Shown here: in pieces, positions 17,249-25,776 of the stretch
Numbering within the stretch: the first letter of the stretch is position 1
How the letters are laid out: every line of letters starts with the position of its first letter
Source: Halostreptopolyspora alba
GTDB lineage: Bacteria > Actinomycetota > Actinomycetes > Streptosporangiales > Streptosporangiaceae
NCBI GenBank assembly: GCA_003725585.1
Contig: RJMB01000025.1
Span: 1 to 64,000 of the forward strand
Direction: 5' to 3'
DNA: 64,000 nt
Translations under genes and position numbers: made by a program
Notes under the pieces: generated by a model
Seen by the model: only the letters and a program-made list of their open reading frames with translations
Database searches by the model: none
Told to the model about the DNA's origin: nothing

Positions 17249-18118
17249 GTGACCGAGGACGTCGAGAAAGAGCCGCAACGCGCCGACCCTCACGACATCG
17301 ACCGACTGGACATGAGCCGGCCAACCGTCGCACGCACCTACGACGCGCTGCTCGGCGGCAAGGACAACTTCCAGCCCGACCGCGATGCCGCGGTGGCCGT
17401 GGAGGAGATCAACCCCGGTTCCACGCAGCTGTGCCACGAGAACCGCGCGTTCCTCTCGCGCGGTGTGCGCCACGTGGCCGGTCTGGGGATCCGACAGTTC
17501 ATCGACCTCGGTTCCGGTCTGCCCACCGTGGAGAACACCCATCAGGTCGCGCAGAGCGTCGCCCCGGACACCTCGGTCGTCTACGTCGACATCGACCCGA
17601 TCGTGCTGTCGCACGGCCGCGCGATCCTCGCGGACACCCCCGGGACCAGCGTGGTCACGGCCGACATCCGCGATGTCGACAGCGTGATGTCCGCCGAGGA
17701 GACCCGGCGCCTCATCGACCCCAGCCAGCCCGTGTGTCTCATGCTCGTCAGCCTGCTGCACTGCATCCCCGACGAGGACGGCCCGTTCGATGTCGTGCGC
17801 GGGTATCTCGACCGGCTACCGGCCGGTTCGGCGCTGGTCTACTCGCACCTGTGCGCCAGCGACGTGGAAGCCGGACGCACCTTCACCCGGCGGGTGCACG
17901 AGCTCGGCATGGACTGGGGACGTATCCGTTCCCCCGAGGAGTGCGCCCAGGCGTTCGACTCGTTGGAGATCGTCTCCCCGAGCACCGACGGCACCGCGCC
18001 CCGCGTTCTCGTCGACTGCGACACCTGGCGCAATGGCGACATCGAACCGCGGCCCCGGCCCACGCCCCCGGAGAAGAAGATCTGGGAGCACGCGGGTGTG
18101 GGTATCAAGCGGGCGTGA
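17249..18118 (+). CDS. SAM-dependent methyltransferase, DUF574 (Methyltransf_19) family
   Basis: 289 aa, GTG at 17249. It shows the hallmark opening of the family: RPTVARTYDALLGGKDNFQPDRDAA (residues about 24-48), NRAFLSRGVRHVAGLGIRQFIDLGSGLPT containing the SAM-binding GSG loop, VVYVDIDPIVLSHGRAIL and ADIRDVDSV. These methyltransferases are abundant, unlinked genes in actinomycetes and usually lack a known substrate. It is convergent with an XRE/DUF5753 regulator; the pairing of DUF574 and DUF5753 genes is frequent in actinomycetes. Confidence 0.93.
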   Translation: MTEDVEKEPQRADPHDIDRLDMSRPTVARTYDALLGGKDNFQPDRDAAVAVEEINPGSTQLCHENRAFLSRGVRHVAGLGIRQFIDLGSGLPTVENTHQVAQSVAPDTSVVYVDIDPIVLSHGRAILADTPGTSVVTADIRDVDSVMSAEETRRLIDPSQPVCLMLVSLLHCIPDEDGPFDVVRGYLDRLPAGSALVYSHLCASDVEAGRTFTRRVHELGMDWGRIRSPEECAQAFDSLEIVSPSTDGTAPRVLVDCDTWRNGDIEPRPRPTPPEKKIWEHAGVGIKRA

Positions 18119-18176
18119 CGCGCGGGAAGCTCGGCACGGTGCGGCCTCCCGTCCAAGGGGCACCCGCCAGCGGTCT

Positions 18177-19079
18177 CTAGTCGAGCGCGTCGCGTAGCGA
18201 GGTGAGCAGGCCCGGGGTGGCGTTGGGAGGCGGAGCCTGCACACACAGCTGCCCCATGATCTCCAGGTAACGATGCGTGTCGTCGCGCTTGTCCAGGTAG
18301 ATGGCGCTGTGTAGCTGTTCGAGGTAAACGATGTCGGGCAGGTCCGGCGCGGCGAACCGCAGGATGGTGAAAGAACCGCCCGCGGCGGAGTGCCCACCGT
18401 AGGCGAACGGCATGACCTGCAGTGTGACGTTGGGCAGTTCGGAGATCTCCAGCAGGTAGCTGATCTGGTCGCGCAGCACCTTCGGGTGCCCGTAGGGTCG
18501 CCGCAACGCCGCCTCGTCCACGACCGCCCAGTACCGGGGCGCGTTCGGGCCGAAGAGGCGTTCCTGGCGTTGCATCCGCATGCCGATGCGCTGCTCCGTC
18601 TCGCTAGCGGGGGAGTGGCCGTGGTTCAGCTGGATCACCGCGCGCGCGTAGTCCTGGGTCTGCAGCAGGCCGGGTACGAACTGCAGCTCGTAGGTTCGGA
18701 TGACGGAGGCGCTCTCCTCCAGCTCGACGTAGCCCTCGAACCAGCTCGGCAGGATGTCGTCGTAGCGCTGCCACCAGCTCGGAGTGTTCGCGCGGTCAAC
18801 CAGAGTGAGCAGTGTGGCCCGCTCCTGCGGGTCGCTGACCTCGTAGAGCGTGAGCAGAGTGGTGGCCTCGCTGGACTTGAGCCGCGCCTGCCCCTGCTCC
18901 ACACCATTGACCTTCGCGGGCGAGACGCCGATCGAGCGCGCCGCCTTCTCCGGGGTGATCCCCTTCGCGGTACGCATTCGTCGTAGCTGCGTTCCGAGCA
19001 GGATCCGTAGAACCGCGGACCCTCCTTCGGCCTCACTGTTGGCGAGCCCGGCGGCCACACTGTCCTCCGCGGGGATCAT
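18177..19079 (-). CDS. XRE-type regulator with DUF5753 domain
   Basis: 300 aa, ATG at 19079, with GGGGAGGG 5 nt upstream. A helix-turn-helix of the XRE type lies at about residues 25-80 (LGTQLRRMRTAKGITPEKAARSIGVSPAKVNGVEQG). The rest is the DUF5753 ligand/partner domain: YVELEESASVIRTYELQFVPGLLQT, YARAVIQLNH, RQERLF, YWAVVDEAALRRPYG, QLSYLLE-like and TILRFAAPDLPDIVYLE. Such regulators normally act with a small DUF397 protein, which I do not find next to this gene. Confidence 0.93.
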   Translation of the reverse strand: MIPAEDSVAAGLANSEAEGGSAVLRILLGTQLRRMRTAKGITPEKAARSIGVSPAKVNGVEQGQARLKSSEATTLLTLYEVSDPQERATLLTLVDRANTPSWWQRYDDILPSWFEGYVELEESASVIRTYELQFVPGLLQTQDYARAVIQLNHGHSPASETEQRIGMRMQRQERLFGPNAPRYWAVVDEAALRRPYGHPKVLRDQISYLLEISELPNVTLQVMPFAYGGHSAAGGSFTILRFAAPDLPDIVYLEQLHSAIYLDKRDDTHRYLEIMGQLCVQAPPPNATPGLLTSLRDALD

Positions 19080-19100
19080 GCACCCTCCCCTGTAGCACTC

Positions 19101-19122
19101 CTCATTGCGGATGAACAATGAG
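19101..19122. promoter_or_regulatory. Inverted repeat upstream of XRE regulator
   Basis: CTCATTG and CAATGAG form a perfect 7-bp inverted repeat with an 8-bp spacer, 22 bp before the regulator start in an AT-rich stretch. A possible autoregulatory operator or part of its promoter. Confidence 0.4.
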
Positions 19123-19824
19123 AATAGCGAACAAATGGTAAAGAAAAACTTGGTTCGCGCCCCGCGATTCCCCGTTGACGTGAGGGGCGCGCCCGCCCTC
19201 TGGGGGCGCCTTCGCTCCAATGGGGCGGACTTTCGCTGGGCAGGATGTTCTTGGCCCGCTCATTACCGGGGGTGCGGGGTGTGACGCATGCGACGCCGTG
19301 GAGGAGTCAGGACTCCGGCGTGGTCGGTTGGCGGCGTATCGGCCTGGCACGGAAACCGCCGCTTCCCCGCACTCGTTTCGAACGCGGGTTCGTATCCGTG
19401 TGTCCGCTGTCCAGGGCGGGGGTTATTACTATAGGTAATTTTAAAATTACTGATAGTGAATATTGGAAGCGAGGTGGCGGACGGGTCCATGGAGGGTCGA
19501 GAAAAGCGTGTGGTTCGCTCGCCGCCCGATTTTCGGATGTGCCCCGATCCCTTGTGGTGGGTGTTTTTCCCCGTGTCCGGGAGCGGTTGGTCGTGGGCGC
19601 TGCTCGTCCCGATCCGGAAATGGCGGTTCGGTCCCGGACGGCCGGCACGGTGGTCGAGAGACGCGGTCGGTCCGCGACGTCGTGTATCCCGATTCCCGGG
19701 ACAACCGCTCTGGAATGGGAGACCATGGTGAAACGAGAAACGTTCGCTCTTTTCGGTGGATCGCCTTTCCGTCGGGCGCGGTCCCCGCCCGACGGGCACG
19801 TGTTGACGAGGAGATAGCAGCGCA
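19123..19824. other. Long non-coding leader region with AT-rich island
   Basis: About 700 bp between the XRE regulator and the Pro-Glu-rich protein. Several overlapping open frames exist on both strands but none shows consistent third-position GC or a recognisable domain. The stretch 19420-19470 is strikingly AT-rich and contains a long palindrome (listed separately). Most of the region is presumably an extended promoter or 5' leader for the surface protein downstream. Confidence 0.45.
19429..19456. promoter_or_regulatory. AT-rich palindrome, possible operator
   Basis: A perfect 16-bp palindrome, GTAATTTTAAAATTAC (19435-19450), is flanked by CTAT and ATAG four-base arms, giving a 28-bp dyad. 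In DNA of this GC content it is very unlikely by chance. It is 375 bp upstream of the Pro-Glu-rich protein. A regulator-binding site or nucleoid-protein site is possible; no nearby gene is an obvious partner. Confidence 0.5.
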
Positions 19825-20667
19825 GTGGCCCCAGTTACGGCAGTGCGACATTCGGCGGGCTCGGCTCCATCGGGGGTGCCCGGTTTCCGGAGGCGCGGGG
19901 GCCTGGCCGTGGTCCCCGGAGTGGCACTCACCCTCGCTCTTCTCCCGGTAATGGGAGAGGTCGCCCGAGCGGACGAGGCCGGTGTGGTGTACGAGGAGCC
20001 ACCGCCACCTCCCGAGGGAGGCGAGCGGGCCCCGGTGGGGGAGAGCCCCGACGTCTCGTCGGGGGCATCGGACGTGAGCGTGCCGGTCGGTGTCGGCGTG
20101 GTCGTGTGCGCTCCCGGTGTGGTGGTGTCCGTCTCCGTGGGAGCGCGGCCGCCAGCGTGTCCCCCGCCGGAGCCCGAACCGCCGCCCGAGCCTCCCAAGC
20201 CGGAGCCCCCGCCCGAGCCGGAGCCCCCGCCCGAGCCCGAACCGGAACCCGAGCCCGAACCGGAACCCGAGCCCGAGCCGGAACCCGAGCCCGAGCCGGA
20301 ACCCGAACCGGAACCCGAGCCGCCGCCCGAGACCGAACCGCCACCCACAGAGCCGGAACAGCCCACCGAGCCCCCTGGTCAGCCGGCTGATCCGGTACCC
20401 GAACTCGCGGCGCCGCCGCAAGCCCCCGACGAGACAGCCCCGGAACCCGCCACCCCCGAACCCCCCGTCGATCGGGCCGCACCCCCGCCCGAGGAGCCGC
20501 CCGCGGAGGAGACGGCCGACCCGGCGGAGCCCGGACCGGCCACCGTGTTCGAGCCGGAGGCGGGCGAGGACCGTGGTCTCACCGGGATCCAGCCACTGCA
20601 CATCATGATCGTGGTGGTACTGGTCAGCGTGGCGGTGGCCGCCGGGACGGCGCCGGCGAACCGCTAG
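19825..20667 (+). CDS. Secreted/anchored Pro-Glu-rich repeat protein
   Basis: 280 aa, GTG at 19825 with GAGGAG upstream. A long N-terminal signal region (RRRG, then a hydrophobic VVPGVALTLALLPVM, then ARADEA as the likely cleavage site near residue 51) leads to a mature protein dominated by Pro and Glu. Residues about 112-175 are an almost pure Pro-Glu dipeptide tract. A single hydrophobic helix (LHIMIVVVLVSVAVAAGTA) closes the protein, followed by a very short tail. The design suggests a stiff spacer anchored in the membrane by its C-terminus and crossing the cell wall, as in PE-rich surface proteins. No enzymatic domain is present. Confidence 0.75.
   Translation: MAPVTAVRHSAGSAPSGVPGFRRRGGLAVVPGVALTLALLPVMGEVARADEAGVVYEEPPPPPEGGERAPVGESPDVSSGASDVSVPVGVGVVVCAPGVVVSVSVGARPPACPPPEPEPPPEPPKPEPPPEPEPPPEPEPEPEPEPEPEPEPEPEPEPEPEPEPEPPPETEPPPTEPEQPTEPPGQPADPVPELAAPPQAPDETAPEPATPEPPVDRAAPPPEEPPAEETADPAEPGPATVFEPEAGEDRGLTGIQPLHIMIVVVLVSVAVAAGTAPANR
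20161..20340 (+). repeat. Pro-Glu codon repeat tract
   Basis: About 180 bp of irregularly tandem GAGCCCGAACCG/GAACCCGAGCCC hexamer units encoding Pro-Glu dipeptides in the surface protein. Synonymous GAG/GAA and CCC/CCG variation breaks the exact repetition, which may limit slippage. Confidence 0.85.
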
Positions 20668-20673
20668 CGACCG

Positions 20674-20701
20674 CCCGGGGTGGCGGGCCCGCCACCCCGG
20701 G
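20674..20701. terminator. Bidirectional hairpin terminator
   Basis: A 28-bp perfect palindrome (arms CCCGGGGTGGCGGG and its complement) immediately after the Pro-Glu protein gene and before the end of the convergent DUF4239 gene. Confidence 0.78.
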
Positions 20702-20723
20702 ACGCGTCACTCCGCGACCCGTC

Positions 20724-21497
20724 TCACGGACCGGTGACACGGTCGATCCGGTCGAACCCCTCGAGCGCGTCCTCCAGGGGCTGCGCGTCGATCGCGTGCA
20801 CGCCGGTGTAGGGATTGTCCAGGTAGAACAGCATGATCACGGTCGTGGCGACGAAAGCCAGGTTCACCCCCGCCCACAGCAGGCTGGCGCGGGAGCCACG
20901 ATGGCGGGAGCCGAACGGCATCACGGCCACGGCGGCGGCGCTGACGAGAACGGCGATCACCAGCGCTTCCGGGATGGTGTCATCGACGGCGTCAGCGCGT
21001 TTCATTCGCTGGTCGACCAGCACCGCCATCTCCTGGTGGGCGGTGATCCGGTCGGCGGTTCCGGAACCGTTCTGTGCGACCCCCTCGTGCACGCTCACCA
21101 TCAGACGGTCGAGGCGGTCCTCGCCGGCCTCGCTCAGTTCGCCGTCCTTCCGCATCACCGGCCACTCCTCGCGTACCACCGTCGTGACGTAGGCCCGCAG
21201 GTCCTCGCGAATCGGTTCGGCGCGGTCCTCGGGAAGCGCCTGGGTACTCCAGTAGAGGGCCGTGGCCGCCGATGCCTCGTCGACCGCGTTGTTGGAGGCG
21301 GTGTTCTTGTTCTCCCAGCCGATCACGATGCCCATGGCGATCGCGATCAGGTAGATGGCCAGCAGGCACGGAGCCACCAGGGTTCCCACGGGGCCGCTGT
21401 AGTCGTCACCCGAGAGCCCGGACCTGCGGGCCACCAGATAGCCGACCGCGAGCGCGAGGGCGAGGGCGCCGGATACCAGCACGAGATTGACGGTCAT
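20724..21497 (-). CDS. DUF4239 (bestrophin-like) membrane protein
   Basis: 257 aa, ATG at 21497 with GGGAGAG 4 nt upstream. Two N-terminal helices (NLVLVSGALALALAVGYLVA and VAPCLLAIYLIAIAMGIVIGW), a central cytoplasmic helical part with WSTQALPEDRAEPIREDLRAYV (written here in two parts in the protein) and two C-terminal helices give the DUF4239 pattern. Many members are annotated as bestrophin-like, but channel activity has not been shown for the family as far as I know. Confidence 0.8.
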   Translation of the reverse strand: MTVNLVLVSGALALALAVGYLVARRSGLSGDDYSGPVGTLVAPCLLAIYLIAIAMGIVIGWENKNTASNNAVDEASAATALYWSTQALPEDRAEPIREDLRAYVTTVVREEWPVMRKDGELSEAGEDRLDRLMVSVHEGVAQNGSGTADRITAHQEMAVLVDQRMKRADAVDDTIPEALVIAVLVSAAAVAVMPFGSRHRGSRASLLWAGVNLAFVATTVIMLFYLDNPYTGVHAIDAQPLEDALEGFDRIDRVTGP

Positions 21498-21920
21498 TGC
21501 TCTCCCGTCGGTTCGGAGTGGACGACGGCCGGGGCGGTTCCATCCTGGTCGGATGGGTTTTGAGGGGCGCCTGGATCCGCGAATCCGTCCGTCCACATTT
21601 AACACGAATCCCGCAACTCCGACCGGGAATCGCGAAATTGAACCTCCGCGCCCGGAAACGCGAGCGTGATGCGCCCGCGAGTGTGGAATAAAAGGTCAGT
21701 CCGAAACCGGAGTTTCGTTTGACTTTGGGAGAGAAATTTTCTGATGGTTTGTCAGAAACGTGGGGAAATTGTCCTGGAGGTGGTCGTGCGCGGTGATCGC
21801 GCGTCGAAGGCGAACGACGCCCACGGAAGACGCCCCGGAGGTCGGCGCCGAGCCCCTGGCGCCGACCTCCGCGCGCGATCGCTGCCGGCCCGACACGCGT
21901 GTGCCCGAGAGACCGCGGGC
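21498..21920. other. Intergenic region with hairpins
   Basis: This 423-bp region lies downstream of the purine permease and upstream of the DUF4239 gene (both leftward). It contains a terminator for the permease (listed separately), an AT-rich patch at 21590-21790 that may hold the DUF4239 promoter, and a small hairpin with TTTCTGA/TCAGAAA arms at 21738-21758. No gene recognised. Confidence 0.5.
21837..21870 (-). terminator. Terminator of the NCS2 permease gene
   Basis: Perfect 13-bp arms (GGAGGTCGGCGCC / GGCGCCGACCTCC), 8-nt loop, starting 50 bp beyond the permease stop codon. Confidence 0.8.
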
Positions 21921-23444
21921 TCAGAAGCTCTTGACCAGTGCCTCGATCGGCTCGACCGCGAAGTAGACCACGAACAGCACCGCCACCAGCCACATCAGCG
22001 GGTGGACCGTCCGGGCCCTGCCGCGCGCCAGCTTGAGCACCACGTAGGAGACGAAGCCGGCGCCGATCCCGACACTGATGGAGTACGACAGCGGCATCAG
22101 GAGGATCGTGAGGAACGTGGGGATCGCGAGGTCGGTGTCGTCCCACGCGATGCCGCGGATCTGGGTCATCATCAGAAAACCGACGAGCACCAGGGCGGGG
22201 GCGGCGGCCTCGTTGGGCACCATGGCCACCACCGGCGAGAGGAACGTCGCCAACAGGAAGCACAGCCCGGTCACGACGCTGGCCAGACCGGTACGGGCGC
22301 CGTCGCCGACCCCGGCGGCCGACTCGACGAAGCATGTGTTGGTGGACACGGCGCCGGTGCCGCCGGCCAGCGTGCCCAGCGAGTCGACGGCCAGGATCCG
22401 CTGTGACCGCAGCGGGTTGCCCTCGTTGTCCAGCAGGCCGCCCTCGTGGCCCACCGCGACCATCGTCCCCATGGTGTCGAAGAAGTCGGTGAGCAGCAGC
22501 GTGAAGATCAGCAGGATCACCACGATGACGCCCACGTGGTCCCACGAGCCGAGCAGGCTGAACTGGCCGAGCAGCGAGAAGTCCGGGAGGTCGACGACCC
22601 GGTCGGGAAGCTGGGGCGCGTTGAGTGTCCACCCGGTCGGGTTGGCCTCGGGATCCTCGGAGTCCTGGGTCCCGATGTGGTTGATCTGCTCGACGATCAC
22701 GGCTATGACGCTGGTGGCGATGATCGCCCACAGGATCGCTCCCCGCACTCGCAGCGCGTGGAGGATGATCACCGCCAGCAGTCCGAGGCAGAACACCAGA
22801 ACCGGCCAGCCGGCGAGCGACCCGGTCGCGCCGAGCTCCACCGGAGGGGTGGGCATGAAGGTCGAGCTGACGAACCCGCCGTTGACCAGCCCGACGAAAC
22901 TGATGAACAGGCCGATCCCGACGCTGATACCGGTCTTGAGCTCGCGGGGCACCGCTTTGAAGACCGCCCTGCGGAAGCCGCTGAGCACCAGCACCAACAT
23001 GATGATGCCCTCGATGACCACGAGGCCCATGGCGTCGGCCCAGGTCATCTGGGTGGCGACTCCGAAGGCGACGAACGCGTTCAACCCGAGACCGGCGGCG
23101 AGCGCCAGCGGGAAGTTCGCGATCAGCCCCATGAGAATCGTGATCACTCCCGCCACCAGGGCGGTCGCGGCGGCCACCAGCGCGAGGTTGGGCTCGTCCC
23201 CGCCGCCGAGGAAGGAGCCCGTGGAGTCGGGCACGGTTCCGATGATCAGCGGGTTGAGGACGATGATGTAGGCCATCGCGAAGAACGTGACCAGCCCGCC
23301 ACGGACCTCGCGACCAACGGAGGACCCTCGCTCACTGATCCTGAAGAACCGGTCGACTCGCGATCGCGTCTCTGCCGTGTCTGCCAATGCCTTCCTCGCT
23401 CTCACCCGGCCGGGGCACCTCTTGTCGGCCGCCGAGGCGAGCAT
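21921..23444 (-). CDS. NCS2 family purine permease (AzgA-like)
   Basis: 507 aa from the ATG at 23444. A GTG at 23405 preceded by AGAGG is an alternative, and homologues have short N-termini before RFFRISERGS, so the start is uncertain. The family signatures are clear: RFFRISERGSSVGREVRGGLVTFFAMAYIIVLNP, GLGLNAFVAFG, VIEGIIMLVLVLSGFR, FDTMGTMVAVGHEGG, STNTCFVESAAGVGDGARTG and PNEAAAPALVLVGFLMM. The AzgA subgroup imports adenine, guanine and hypoxanthine by proton symport. About 12-14 helices are visible. It sits alone with its own terminator. Confidence 0.92.
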   Translation of the reverse strand: MLASAADKRCPGRVRARKALADTAETRSRVDRFFRISERGSSVGREVRGGLVTFFAMAYIIVLNPLIIGTVPDSTGSFLGGGDEPNLALVAAATALVAGVITILMGLIANFPLALAAGLGLNAFVAFGVATQMTWADAMGLVVIEGIIMLVLVLSGFRRAVFKAVPRELKTGISVGIGLFISFVGLVNGGFVSSTFMPTPPVELGATGSLAGWPVLVFCLGLLAVIILHALRVRGAILWAIIATSVIAVIVEQINHIGTQDSEDPEANPTGWTLNAPQLPDRVVDLPDFSLLGQFSLLGSWDHVGVIVVILLIFTLLLTDFFDTMGTMVAVGHEGGLLDNEGNPLRSQRILAVDSLGTLAGGTGAVSTNTCFVESAAGVGDGARTGLASVVTGLCFLLATFLSPVVAMVPNEAAAPALVLVGFLMMTQIRGIAWDDTDLAIPTFLTILLMPLSYSISVGIGAGFVSYVVLKLARGRARTVHPLMWLVAVLFVVYFAVEPIEALVKSF

Positions 23445-23578
23445 GCCAGAGAAATGTTTCGAACTGATCATGGAACACACAGGAATCAGCACGTCACGGA
23501 ACGTCCGGCCGGTTCCGGGTAGCGTCGGACGTAAGGCGCGAAACGCATCGTGTGGGCCGATACGCGAAGGAGAGCGCG

Positions 23579-23983
23579 ATGGCGGTACTGGCTCGACTAC
23601 TCGGACTCGGCACGGCCGCGTTCGGTGTGGCCACCATCGTCCGTCCGGAGATCGTCGCGGTTCCGACCGGGCTGGCGCGGCGCGACGGTCCGGTGCCCCG
23701 GGATACCCGGCTACTGATCTCACTGATCGGTGTCCGCGATGTCGCCGTGGGGACCGGCATGGTCCTGGCCCCCCGTGGCCCGGCGCTGCGGTGGCTGATC
23801 GCCGCGCGGGTGGCCTCCGACGCCGGTGACGCGTTCTTCCTTGGCCGGGGCCTGTCCAGTGGACCGGCGAGCGCGGGATCGGCCCTGACGGCTGGCGGGT
23901 GGGCCGCGCTCTGCGCCCGCAGCGTCCGTGGAGCCGGGCGTCGGGAGGTCGCCGAGCCGGTCACTTCGGCACGGGAGCAGTGA
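23579..23983 (+). CDS. Small membrane protein, DUF4267-like
   Basis: 134 aa, ATG at 23579 with AAGGAG 7 nt upstream. Four short hydrophobic segments are spread over the length (LLGLGTAAFGVATIV, LISLIGVRDVAVGTGMV, WLIAARVASDAGDAFFL, SALTAGGWAALCA). The order GVRD...GxGM...AARVASDAGDA is common to a widespread family of uncharacterised actinobacterial proteins annotated as DUF4267. No function known. Confidence 0.75.
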   Translation: MAVLARLLGLGTAAFGVATIVRPEIVAVPTGLARRDGPVPRDTRLLISLIGVRDVAVGTGMVLAPRGPALRWLIAARVASDAGDAFFLGRGLSSGPASAGSALTAGGWAALCARSVRGAGRREVAEPVTSAREQ

Positions 23984-24068
23984 GGTGGAGACCGCTTCGA
24001 CCCCGCGCGAGTGACCCGGCGCCCTTCGCGTTCGCGGTGGCGCGGCCCTGAGCGACGGTCGGGGGATC

Positions 24069-24095
24069 GGGCCGCCTCCCCTAGGGAGACGGCCC
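24069..24095 (+). terminator. Hairpin terminator
   Basis: Arms GGGCCGCCTCCC and GGGAGACGGCCC (one mismatch) around a 3-nt loop, 85 bp after the DUF4267-like gene. Confidence 0.6.
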
Positions 24096-24191
24096 GGTGA
24101 GTCTCGGGCACCTCCCCCGATGCCCGTGACCTGCGACGACGGTGAGGCTGGAAAGGATTCCAGGCCCATCTCGTGCGGGAGGTCGTCACCG

Positions 24192-24911
24192 ATGACACAC
24201 ACACCACCCATGACCGAAGCGCCGGGGACCTCGACGGTGCCGCTGCTCCGGATCGCGGCATGCGCCAGTGTGGCGGGGGTGGTCGCCGTCTCCGTCGTGT
24301 TCGCCCTGCTGGGCGACGTGCCGCGCGGCGAGCCGGCCGCGGTGCTCGACCATGTCAACGACCGTCCGTGGGTGTGGATGCGGCTGAGCGGCATCATGGG
24401 CATGCTGGCCTGGGTGGTCGCGTTCGCGGCTCTGGCGCGCTCGATGCGCGGTGAGCGCGCCCGGGCAGTCGCGGGCCTGGCCCAGTCGCTGCTGGTCGTC
24501 GCGGTCGCGGTCTTCGCGGTCGACTACGCGGTCGACGGGGTCGGTGTCGCCCAGGTGGCCAACGCGTGGGCGGACGGGACCGCGCCCCGGGACGAGCTTC
24601 TCCAGCAGACCCAGACACTCGAGCTGGTCGCCGGGGGACTCTCGATCCTCTCCCAGGCACTGCTGGGGCTGGCGCTACTGGTGCACGCGCTCGCGCAGCT
24701 GAACACGGACGAGTTCCCGAAACCGCTGACGTGGATCGGCATCGTGGGCTGCGCTGGATGGTTCCTCGGTGGCAGCCTGCGCTTCGCCGGGGTTCCCGGG
24801 GTGTCCTTCGAGCTGTTCGTGCCGTTCACCATGGTCGCGATGGTGTGGGTGGTCGGTGTCGGCGTTGTCGCGTGGCGTCGCGGTTCGGCACTGGCGCGCG
24901 CGGCGTCCTAG
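24192..24911 (+). CDS. Multi-pass membrane protein (DUF4386-like), hypothetical
   Basis: 239 aa, ATG at 24192 with GGGAGG 9 nt upstream. Six or so hydrophobic segments are visible, among them RIAACASVAGVVAVSVVFALLG, GIMGMLAWVVAFAALAR, SLLVVAVAVFAVDYAVDG and FVPFTMVAMVWVVGVGVVAW. The spacing and the WMRLSGIMG segment resemble DUF4386-type membrane proteins of unknown function. A terminator follows. Confidence 0.7.
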   Translation: MTHTPPMTEAPGTSTVPLLRIAACASVAGVVAVSVVFALLGDVPRGEPAAVLDHVNDRPWVWMRLSGIMGMLAWVVAFAALARSMRGERARAVAGLAQSLLVVAVAVFAVDYAVDGVGVAQVANAWADGTAPRDELLQQTQTLELVAGGLSILSQALLGLALLVHALAQLNTDEFPKPLTWIGIVGCAGWFLGGSLRFAGVPGVSFELFVPFTMVAMVWVVGVGVVAWRRGSALARAAS

Positions 24912-24960
24912 CACCGCCGGTGCTGGGTGCGGGGACCGCTCGCCCCGGCCCGGCGGGCGC

Positions 24961-24999
24961 GGCCGGTGGCGCGGGAGGAGACGGCCCGCACCACCGGCC
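24961..24999 (+). terminator. Hairpin terminator
   Basis: GGCCGGTGG and CCACCGGCC arms enclose a second GCGGG/CCCGC pairing, making a 14-bp stem with one internal mismatch, 50 bp after the DUF4386-like gene. Confidence 0.65.
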
Positions 25000-25254
25000 A
25001 TCACGGGTGCCGGGTACGAGAACGCCCTCGCCGTCCGGCCCCGGTCACGGGATGCCTGCTCCGCCCGGCACGGTGCGCGTGTCGCGCTCCCTCGAAGAGC
25101 GAGGCCCTCCGAGTATGAGGTGCGTCACCGGTTGGACGCATCGGTCGAAGCACCTACTACCGGTGACCAGCCGGTCGCGCCGCACCAGTGGCCAGACCCG
25201 ACCGTCGGTAGAGTGCGAGCACGCACGCTCTCGTGGGAACGAGGACCGAGGCTT
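25000..25254. other. Intergenic region, nothing recognised
   Basis: Between the terminator and the macrodomain gene. No coding sequence or clear regulatory motif was found beyond a GAGG ribosome binding site at its right end. Confidence 0.4.
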
Positions 25255-25776
25255 ATGGACATCGAGCTCGTCCGCGGTGACATCACCGAGCAGAACGTCG
25301 ACGCCGTCGTGAACGCCGCGAACTCCTCGCTGCTCGGCGGGGGTGGTGTCGACGGCGCGATCCACCGGCGCGGTGGCCCGAGCATCCTCGAGGAGTGCCG
25401 CCGGATCCGGGAGAGGTCCGGCCCCCTGCCCACCGGCCGGGTCGTCTCCACCACGGCCGGAGATCTCCCGGCGCGATGGGTGATCCACACGGTCGGTCCG
25501 GTCCACAGCACCACCGAGGACCGGACCCACCTGCTCACCTCCTGTTACGTGGAGTCACTCCGGCTGGCCGACGAGCTCGGCGCCCGGACCGTGGCGTTTC
25601 CGGCGGTCTCGGCGGGGGTGTACGGCTGGCCCCTGGACGACGCGGCGCGTGTCGCCGTGGCGGCCGTGCGCGAGGCCGGTACCGCCACGAGCGATGTCAC
25701 CACCTGCCGGTTCGTCCTGTTCGACGAACCGGCCTACGTGGCGTTCGATCGGGCGTTGCGCGCGGATACCGGCTGA
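25255..25776 (+). CDS. Macrodomain O-acetyl-ADP-ribose deacetylase
   Basis: 173 aa, ATG at 25255 with GAGG close upstream. The whole protein is one macrodomain: ELVRGDITEQNVDAVVNAANSSL at the start, the Gly-rich loop LLGGGGVDGAIHRRGG containing the catalytic Asp, then GDLPARWVIHTVGPV and FPAVSAGVYGWPLDDAAR for phosphate binding. Such stand-alone bacterial macrodomains (YmdB/MacroD type) hydrolyse O-acetyl-ADP-ribose and can remove ADP-ribose from acidic residues. No ADP-ribosyltransferase or sirtuin gene is adjacent. Confidence 0.94.
   Translation: MDIELVRGDITEQNVDAVVNAANSSLLGGGGVDGAIHRRGGPSILEECRRIRERSGPLPTGRVVSTTAGDLPARWVIHTVGPVHSTTEDRTHLLTSCYVESLRLADELGARTVAFPAVSAGVYGWPLDDAARVAVAAVREAGTATSDVTTCRFVLFDEPAYVAFDRALRADTG

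Noticed and set aside
19245..19817. Overlapping plus-strand frames before the Pro-Glu protein
   Set aside because: Composition is Arg/Pro/Gly-rich without a domain, and third-position GC is not consistently high; treated as leader region.
19263..20601. Minus-strand frames antisense to the Pro-Glu gene encoding Gly-Ser or Leu-Gly repeats
   Set aside because: These are mirror images of the hexamer repeat on the other strand; the plus-strand gene has the signal peptide, C-terminal helix and ribosome binding site.
21738..21758. Hairpin TTTCTGA/TCAGAAA as a terminator
   Set aside because: It is weak and AT-rich, and a much stronger hairpin at 21837 already serves the permease gene; left as an unassigned structure.
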